From contig OW285193.1 of the NCBI GenBank assembly GCA_935421135.1, positions 2,904,996 through 2,968,995 of the forward strand: DNA of 64,000 bases. Reading direction: 5' to 3'. The DNA is from Bugulina stolonifera (taxonomy: Eukaryota; Bryozoa; Gymnolaemata; Cheilostomatida; Bugulidae). The stretch's first letter is position 1; each line of letters opens with the position of its first letter. The notes beneath the pieces are model-generated. The model was not told the origin of the DNA. It made no database searches and saw only the letters and a list, made by a program, of their open reading frames with translations. Position numbers and translations under genes: made by a program. Below are positions 55,879-64,000 of the stretch, in pieces.

Positions 55879-57546
55879 TGGATAGAGACTGAAATAAGAA
55901 GTTTAAATTTAGCTTTGTTATGTAGTGAACTACAACTATCCTACGCATCCCATAGGAGACTGTGCCAAGGAGCTGTGCACCTATTGGCTAGCAGGATAAA
56001 CGGATTTACGGTAGTTAGCCGACTTGTAGAAGACTGCAACCCTTATCTTCATAAACTTTGGTGAGTGAAGACAAGGGTTTCTTTGTACCCGGTTGCTTGT
56101 TGCTGTAGGTTAGCTAAGGATAAGGTGAAAAGGTGAAGGGATGAAGAAAAAACTTAAACTTTCCTAGGTTATTTGAACTCCAAAACTGAACCAACTGTCA
56201 AAACCATGTAGGCTGCAGTGCTTTACTACAACCAACTAGAAGACCAAATGCAGCCCAGTAAATTTCTTACAATCAATTCAGACCGGTGCTTATTATACAG
56301 TCATGTAGATATAGGCCTAAATAACATTATTTATATTTATGTAAATGATTGATCAAAACTTCATCTGCTCAAACCATTATTGCATTAACTAGTAGTTATA
56401 ATATTATATTCCATATCATTTTCAGGATTTTTATTTGATGCAAGGAAAAGACAGAAAGATGTAGACACTAGTCTTGGCAGCTACCAGAAAGTGTGGTTCC
56501 AACATCAAAGGAAGAGTCAGACTTATGTGGGAGCAAGTCCTATGAAGCTGTAAGCAAAAATTCCCTAGTGTATTATTGTACTTAGGATGCCTGCCTGGTT
56601 GGTCAAAACTAGATTAAACCTATAATAGTAGGCTAAATGTGTCACATATGACTAAAATTGTTTAAGGTAAACAGACAGGATAGGCCTACTTGACCTGCAT
56701 TTCAGCCATGCAATGCCCTAACCAACATGTATTACAAAGTGTATAAATTTACACCTAGTAGTATATATTTGTAAAGAACATGCATGCTGTCAAACTACTT
56801 TGGGTTGTGATTGAACATCATGGCACTTCTGACAGAGTCATGTTTTTTTTCATTTATTTATATTAGTTTATGTCATCATTATTCAAATAGTAGTGATATT
56901 AAAATAAGGTAATAGAACATGGGGCTAATCAGATAGTTCGAAACTAGAGTTGTGACAGCCCCATTCCAGAGGTTCGCCATCCACAGAAGGCTGACACATG
57001 CAACCAGGGACACACGCTGCGCCCACCCACTATGCATCAAGCTCCCAGAGATGAGCAGCCAGGTGTCCCGCATAGACCCCACCGCGGAGGCCTCGTAGGT
57101 CCCACGCATGCTCACCAAATAGATTAGCGGCAGTAAAATAAATAGACCTCTTTCCCAGTTCCGAATTAACTTTAATTGATTTCAGTGGATTTTTCAATGT
57201 CATGGGGTGTACAGTCTCAATTAAATTAAGATTATTAAGTTGATTGTTAAAGTTGACCTTCTTTGCAAACCCACTATTTAGCACCATGGCTGTCATAGCT
57301 TTATAATCATATCTAAACTGTTAGTGGAGTAACTATCTCATGCTAAACTGCACGAAAAGTAGTCAAAAATGGTTAAAATTTCCATGATAATGTTTGCAGT
57401 GAGAGTTACCCACCCTTACTAATAATGTCAATTCGCATAAATTGTATCCGATTTTCTCAACTTTTTCTCGCTGTACATTGTATCAAATAGTCAAACCTGC
57501 TATCATAGTAAACATGTCTTTGTATAATACATGTATGTATTTCTAG
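55879..57546. other. Intergenic DNA with relic repeats
   Basis: 55985-56090 resembles part of the gag-only element LTR (see findings). 56925-57130 is GC-richer, with GCATGCGTGGGACCTACGAG on the minus strand, and may be a SINE fragment. A spliced exon at 56427-56548 (donor GTAAGC) is conceivable. Confidence 0.45.
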
Positions 57547-57557
57547 GTAACACAAGC

Positions 57558-59081
57558 ATGTGGGGGAGAGACTACTCTGATTCTATTTGGATACATGGGA
57601 GATCTTCTAATGACTTTAGAGAAAAGCTAACTATGTCTATCATGCTCTTCGCAGGGTTGTTTGTTAGTAAGTGAAAATTTGGCTAATGAACTTAATAGAA
57701 AAATGGTAGCCGGTTGTTTTACCATTCTTGTCATAGTTATGGGTGCACAAAATTAGTTTAGATTGCAGGTCAACTACACCTTGTTTGCACAACAACCTCT
57801 CACAGTTGCAACTTAGCTTATACACATACTTAGATGATTGCCTTTCTCATGTATTCACAATAATATAGATCTCTGTTGACACGTACAAATAGTCTCTAAC
57901 AATCAAGCAGTCCCGTGTAACATATTTCTGATCGAGTATTTATGTCAGTTCAGTCATTAATATTGTATCTTTCTACAAAATTATGAGATACCATGCTCCA
58001 TGATGCCGCAGAGTTTAAAAATAGATATTTTGATAGAACCCCTAGTTTTATTATAAGATATTGGCATGGGTTAATTAATGTAATGATAGAGGGTAGCACT
58101 AGCCCTATTGTATAATTTTATTTCTACTGTTTCTACATTTAATCCTAGTGGCCAGGTGAACTGTCTGCATAAGTAATGATGATCAACCTTTTGTTGTTTT
58201 ATGTTTCAGTAATGATGGGCTTACGAAGAAGAAAGATACTTCACTCCTATGCTTCCTTTCCTACTAATGGATTCAACTACAGGTACTGTATGTCACAATT
58301 AAAATAAATGATATATTGGTACAATGTAGGTCCTAAATCAGTGGTATTCAATTCAAATTTTAATAAATGTACATGTATGTTTGGTGCATGCATGTGCAAG
58401 TCCCTGGCTTAGCAATCATTTATTGTGTTTTATTGTTATTCATAGTCTTGGCCAGCAATCTGAAAATTTCAGCGACTGATGCCTGCATTTGTGCTGCATT
58501 AATGTCGTATTCAACCACATTTCATGCAGTTTTACAAACTGAAATGCATGTGAACACACAGCCATATTATATGTACATGTAATATCGCTAGTACCTGGCA
58601 ATGTACCTGGCCGCTATGTACCTGGCCTCTAGCTTGGGGGCCCAGTCACCTGTTTGATCCTCAACCCATGTAATTGCAATCAATAAGAAGCTGGTAGAAT
58701 TAGTCATGTAATTAGTTAGTATTATTTAGTGTCAGTAAAAGGGTTCTGCTGGTAAGCAGTAGTCATTCTGCCAATGTTGCACCAACATTCGTCAACATAG
58801 CCTCTACAAAGTTGTGACTTTCTTCTGCAAATTGCAGTAATAAAATTCTGATTTTCATTTGCAGAATAAGAAGAGATTACAGAGGAAGGGAAAAGGAAAG
58901 AAGTATAATAATTCAATTATATCTATGTAATTATTGTAATAAACAGGTTGTAATAAAACAAGTATTCAATACAAATTATGTTTCTCTGTTTATTTACATG
59001 TACATGTATGTTAGACTTATACTACAGCTGGAACTACTAGGCAGGTGTCGAAAATATGTACAAAACAGTTGCCTTCTGTGA
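57558..59081 (+). CDS. Possible small membrane-protein gene, three exons
   Basis: Exons 57547-57666, 58210-58282 and 58865 onward have consensus borders (TTCTAG, GTAAGT, TTTCAG, GTACTG, TTGCAG) and compatible phases. ATG 57558 gives MWGRDYSDSIWIHGRSS, then a membrane-spanning LTMSIMLFAGLFVIMMGL followed by basic LRRRK, so a single-pass protein of about 130 residues. Against it: the last exon frame passes over AATAAA at 58938-58943 and 58951 before its stop at 59079. With the alternative donor GTATGT at 58288 the protein would stop at about 63 residues. No family recognised. Confidence 0.3.
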
Positions 59082-61459
59082 AAGAGCATTAAGGATAGCA
59101 GAGTTTATTTTTTCACGCTACTATGGTGTACAAACAATGCCAATCCTAGCCCAAACCACTAGTGACTTCTTCACAAGTCATGATCATGAGTTCATAACCA
59201 ATTTAAATTTGAATTGCTTCTAGAATCAGTCTTTCTGAATGTACATGTAAGTAAAGTATTTCTACCAAGTTCATTCTACAGTAGGAGCATAACAAGACTC
59301 CAGAAGCCAAGCCATAGTTGATAATGTTGTTAAATATCATGACACAGCAGTACTATGATACAAGTGTCAATGCTATAGGCTTCTGGGCTAATGCATGTGC
59401 TATTTTTCACAATGTTTCTGGGTTGTCTCCCCTCTCTCAAATGTTATGCAGGGAATAAAACATCCAAGTGTTAAATTATGTGGATTTAACATGCATATTT
59501 GACCAAGTACAAAAGCGCTCCAACTACTATTAGTACGAATATCATTTACAATGCACGTGTCAGCAGCTACGTGTATGTGCACTGCAATTGTTCAGCTGTG
59601 GAGGAGGGAGGACAACTACTAAATATATACATGAAATAATTGAAAGCCTCCTACAGAAAGCAAGTATAATATTAGATGCTGGTTTTCAGTATGTCCCATC
59701 TACACTAATGGTTGCCCTCTCTTTTACACAGCTGAGTAAACACAGTTGCTACAAAAACAGTGCATCTCCTACCACATTTTTGTAACTTACATAATATACA
59801 TGTACATGTATGGTATTGCGTTCATGCATCCATGGTGTTCCTCTTAGAGCTGCTAGCAAGATACATGCACATGTACATTTGTATATTCTGAACTGAAGTT
59901 GTATTCTCTTTACATGTATGTGACATCTATAATTTTATTTTTCTGTTGTTTTAATGGATCGATCAACATGTACATGTAGGTATTCTTGGTAGATTAGGCT
60001 TACTTTAGTCGTTGTCTGCTGGAAGAATGTACTAAAAATTGCGTTCATGGGTAGTACACAACCTGAAGCTATACAATGTATGTGCTAAAATAAACACTGA
60101 GAGAACCTTCAATCTTTTGTTTATGTATGACCTACTGCTGCTGGTCTCACTAGAATAATTATTATGTCCGATATACAATGTACGTATGTCTCTCACATTT
60201 ACATGGTTATGATCTGTGTGATAGATTCGGCTCTGTCTGTCTATTCTAACTACCCTAATTGCTTCGGTTCTGCAGGGAACATAAGTTTGGATAGTCTGTT
60301 AGATTGTTAGATAATTGTACACAGTATGTTTTATATTATGCATGTACACTGCTAGTACATGACTCTTATTATGAACAATATGTGATGTACATGTACATGT
60401 TATACATGTACATGTACAGTACATTGTATATTATGTAAAACATTTTGAGAGGTCTGGTGTTGTTATTTAATGTATAAGAGTATCATAATCCAACATGTAG
60501 GTATGTAATTCTTCAACTCATTGTCTCAACAACAACAAAGATCTCTAAGGCAGAGAGAAAAAGTGCAGAACACATGTCACAAGGGCCCCTGTGGCTAATA
60601 AATTGTAGATATACTGTATATCAAAGAGGAGCAGGGATCAGCCCTGGCCACCTTTGTTGAACTACATGTAATAATATTGATAGACCAACTGCTGTTAGTA
60701 CTTCCTCGTTCTCAATTATTTGCAAGCAAGGCAACAGGTAGTGCAAGAGAAAGGAATGACATGTACTTTCATGCCTTAGCCTACTCTAACTAATAGTACC
60801 ACGTAGGTAAATGTGTTACTGCAACTGCAGCCCTTTCAAGCAGGTATTGCAATACACTTCAATTTGAGAAGCTAAAATATTTAATATTATAAACTTCCAT
60901 ATGACATGTATAATTGTACACCTGTCTACATGCACATCACATAATCCTAATATTCTCAATACATGCAAGTGCAATGTAAGGATGGGACAGAATAAGTCTG
61001 TGTCATTTCATATACATTGTACATGTACATTTACGTACATGGTAGATGTACAATGTACATGTATCACATGCTTAGCTGTTTCTCATCTATTAATGGTGGT
61101 GTATGATTTCACCACATTTTCACTACTGCTCTTCAGTCACTGCCCATTAAACCCAGCATGAACAGTGGTGCCCCAAAACCTAAACAGAGAGTTCTTGAGC
61201 TGTCATTTTAACCTGTTTTGCTGTGATGTTGCTGCTCTTGTTTTGGTTGAAGAATACAGACAGGGAGCTTCATCCTACATGTACATACTAGATGCACACA
61301 GACTTATAGAATATAATTTATAATACAGTGAATTGTGAATAGGCTACACATAAAAATATGAAATCATAACTTAACCCTTTCTCAGGAAGATTCTTTATTA
61401 ATATTGAATGTATTTTGGAGAAATACAATTCATAGGCACAAAACAATTGATTGCAGTTG
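59082..61459. other. Intergenic DNA
   Basis: AT-rich with many TACATGTACATG words (e.g. 60385-60420, 61015-61065). No exon, RNA gene or element end that I can support. Confidence 0.5.
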
Positions 61460-62165
61460 GAAGTCGTCCTCTCTCAATCTATTTTGTTTCATTTCTACCA
61501 GTAGGAGACAGATGGAAAGTGAGAGGATAACTTCTCTCTATGATCATTATTGAATGAAGGCCCTTGCTCCTGAAGAATAATTATTATTTAGATTACAAAT
61601 TTAGTTAGAATTGCAACATGTATATCAAGTTGACACTCCTAGATTTTGTTCATTCATCAGAGAATTGTTATAAATAGAAGTTGTCCTCTCTCTCACCATT
61701 TATGTTTTGCTGGTAGAAGTTGAACATAACTGGCTGAGAAAGGCTAATTTATAATTACAATAAATAGCTAATGAGTGCCCAGTAGACAATGCACATGCAA
61801 GGCTGGGTGTTTTCTGTACTGCTGTTGGTCAGTGTGTGAAGAGAGGACAACTACTAATACACCAAGGTCTAACTACATGAACTGCTATTTCCTACTAACA
61901 ATGAACAGCTAGCGAATGAGATTGTGCCTACGTTCAAGAGCAAAATTCACTCTGTTTGGCAATGTTGATTATTGTGCATTTTAGTGATACTGTTGCATTA
62001 GTTAATGTTGTAGTGTTGGGCACCCTATAACCTGTAGTTGGGAAACATTGCATCATTGGGTGATGTAATTATCATAAAGTGAAATAATAAAACATTATTG
62101 TAATGGCTGTGCGCCACAGGCCAGCCACTGCTAACTTGTAAGAGTAGAGAGACGATAACTTCTTA
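61460..62165. repeat. Cluster of short MITE-like ends (GAAGTTGTCCTCTC)
   Basis: Facing copies at 61463/61528-61542, 61677/61836-61850 and 62145 share GAAGT[TC]GTCCTCTCTC and its complement. Looks like nested or tandem small palindromic elements; related words occur at 38648 and 59605. Confidence 0.45.
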
Positions 62166-64000
62166 TTGGTTCAAGCCACCCTAAGTAGGTACTGGGTTTG
62201 CTGCTATCCTATGTGCTCCCAGATCAACTATTCAGTGGTATTTAGTAGTTTAAGTAGAATAGTGTATTGTGTGAAAAACACTATCTAGGTATAACAATGA
62301 TTCCTCTGTACAATGAAATTGTCCTTTTCTATACTCTGTAGTACTGAGACAAGAGAATACACAAGTAAGTATAATAATATAAATATCCCAGATAAGATAA
62401 TGGGTGATTATTGCATAACAATTACATAATAGATTAATATGGATGATAGCCATCTAACCACTTGGCCTGGCCTGCTTAGTGTCCTGTCACAGACACAGAT
62501 TAACATAGAGCTGTCTGGTAGGTCCTACTGCTGTCAGTGTCAGTGTCAGTGTCAAAGGCGGCCTCAGTGTCAAGGGCGGCCTCAGTGTCAAGGGCGGCCT
62601 CAGTGTCAAGGGCAGCCGGTCACCACATTATACAGTTTATTAAAACAGTTTTAAGGCACTGTCTTGTAATACCAGTTAAAAGCTTTGATAACCAAGTCAA
62701 TGTACAATTACATAGTTTTGGATTTCTTTCACCCATGGCCTCCGCATCTTTTTCATCACTGGAGGCGGTTCTCTTTGAGATTTCTTGAGCAGAGCGAATT
62801 CCCTTTTCATATATCTAAAATACAGAACATTTCACTTGTCTTTTGCTGCAGCAACATTTTTCCATAAAGTTGTCCAAATAGCATCTCTATGGGAGATTAG
62901 CGACACTCCTTAAACCTTCATAAAATGCTGTCAAGAGTGAAAAAGTTACCATAGCTGGGTAAACTGTGAGATTGTTGAAAATTATGCAAAGGATTTAACT
63001 TACATTGTACAATGTGCTTCCAGCTGTTATGTCTATAGCAGTTGAACCAAGTCTAGGCCTATGAATTTGTCTGCTCCCCCTACAGTTCATTCACCTCTTC
63101 AGCTATCTGTTATGTAATACATGTACATTACAAATTAGTATCAACTTATTAGACCTGTGAAAGTACAGAAAGCGCTAAGGGTTCCATCTCAACATGAATG
63201 CTAATCTACATGCACATGTACATGTAGATAAGGGGTAAAAATCCATGTAACAACCTACAGTTTTCAAGCAGTATAATGTTAGTAGCGGTATAAAATTATT
63301 GTATAGTGCAAGATTTAGATTGCTGTAAAATTGCAGTATTAGGACAAGATGCTAAGCATATGCTACAAAGCAATGCAAATTGAAGAGCATAGATTATTTC
63401 TTGTTACTCTGGCCAAACCAAAAGTGATGCTATTAGCGCATTTAGTCTCAAATAAGGGCTGTTGTACTTGCTGTGGAAAACTATAATATTAATTAATTAA
63501 TTAGCTGATTTTCACATCAGAATAATGTACACAATGTACTTGTTAAATGCTGGCTTGCATCATATGATTGGTCTCTAAGTGTATCAAGGTACTTTCTCCA
63601 ACTAACCTTTCAACTCATTTGTATCTGTATATGTAGTGCATGTGGCTTATCCTGAATAAACTTCTATTTTCAGTAATAGACAAATAGTTGCTTAGATCCT
63701 GCACTGTCCGCTTACTCATCAATTATTGAAGCTGCCCTTCATTAAGAAAACATTCTACAATAGAAAGTCTACAGAGAGTAAGTTTCCTGCAAATACCATT
63801 TACATGTATACCGATAGAAACATTATAATATGGTTGTACTATACAACAGACTAGCAAACGCAACCCAAATTAGAAGTTTCAGTTTTGGAACATAATAAGA
63901 ACATACTGCTCCACTAATGGAGACCATGGCGCATAATGGTAGTGGGTACTGAGATAGAGTATGAAGTTGAATTTAAACACTACAATGATACTCACTGATG
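62166..64000. other. Intergenic DNA to the window end
   Basis: Nothing beyond a minisatellite at 62533-62615; a weak minus-strand exon-like frame near 62720-62814 is listed under rejected items. Confidence 0.45.
62533..62615. repeat. Short minisatellite, 18-bp unit
   Basis: CAGTGT triplets run into about four copies of GGCGGCCTCAGTGTCAAG. Confidence 0.95.

Noticed and set aside
62720..62814. Minus-strand exon-like frame IYEKGIRSAQEISKRTASS
   Set aside because: Has a TTTTAG acceptor and decent composition, but no donor, partner exon or family; too weak to call.

Overview
The window looks like a piece of an animal genome. It has spliceosomal introns with GT...AG borders in ordinary genes, an astacin-type metalloprotease, type II membrane glycosyltransferases, and a typical metazoan set of transposons: Ty3/gypsy, Polinton/Maverick, hAT, Tc1/mariner, CR1-like non-LTR fragments and tRNA-derived SINEs. 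Host DNA is AT-rich and full of TACATGTA-type palindromes. A sponge or other marine invertebrate would fit, but that is inference; no rRNA, tRNA or mitochondrial gene is present to settle it.

Layout. 1-4323: minus-strand Ty3/gypsy element entering from the left edge (pol open to the edge, gag broken, 143-bp LTR). 5305-19657: C-terminal exons of a plus-strand astacin gene (end of the protease, Cys-rich module, Thr-rich TTTTDAP stalk, Cys-rich tail). Its first visible intron holds a complete 9.3-kb Polinton-like element (5856-15153) with 6-bp target duplication, about 270-285-bp terminal inverted repeats, a spliced protein-primed family B DNA polymerase (broken) and a divergent two-exon gene of unknown function; a hAT MITE sits inside it. 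21030-28410: a transposon nest with a MITE-like repeat, a 5'-truncated gypsy copy in plus orientation and a complete gypsy copy in minus orientation, forming a 1.19-kb foldback. 28760-32734: a gag-only LTR element with a 5-bp target duplication, whose unoccupied paralogous site lies at 33.6 kb.

33796-50438: two tandem seven-exon minus-strand genes for DXD (GT32-like) glycosyltransferases. The right copy (B) is intact; the left copy (A) carries a TAG in exon 6. Their introns and spacer hold a CR1-like fragment, SINEs, a Tc1 relic and a 725-bp hAT element. 50.5-64 kb: mostly AT-rich DNA with MITEs, one possible terminal exon (52018-52203) and one possible small membrane-protein gene (57558-59081).

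How things fit together. The host genes continue around their insertions: intron phases across the Polinton match exactly, so the element can be spliced out with its intron. The two gypsy elements share a gag-UGA-CUAG-pol junction in the same frame, which suggests pol is made by stop-codon readthrough. The Polinton-like element has a polymerase and a partner protein but no integrase, capsid, ATPase or protease, so it probably moved with help from a larger relative.
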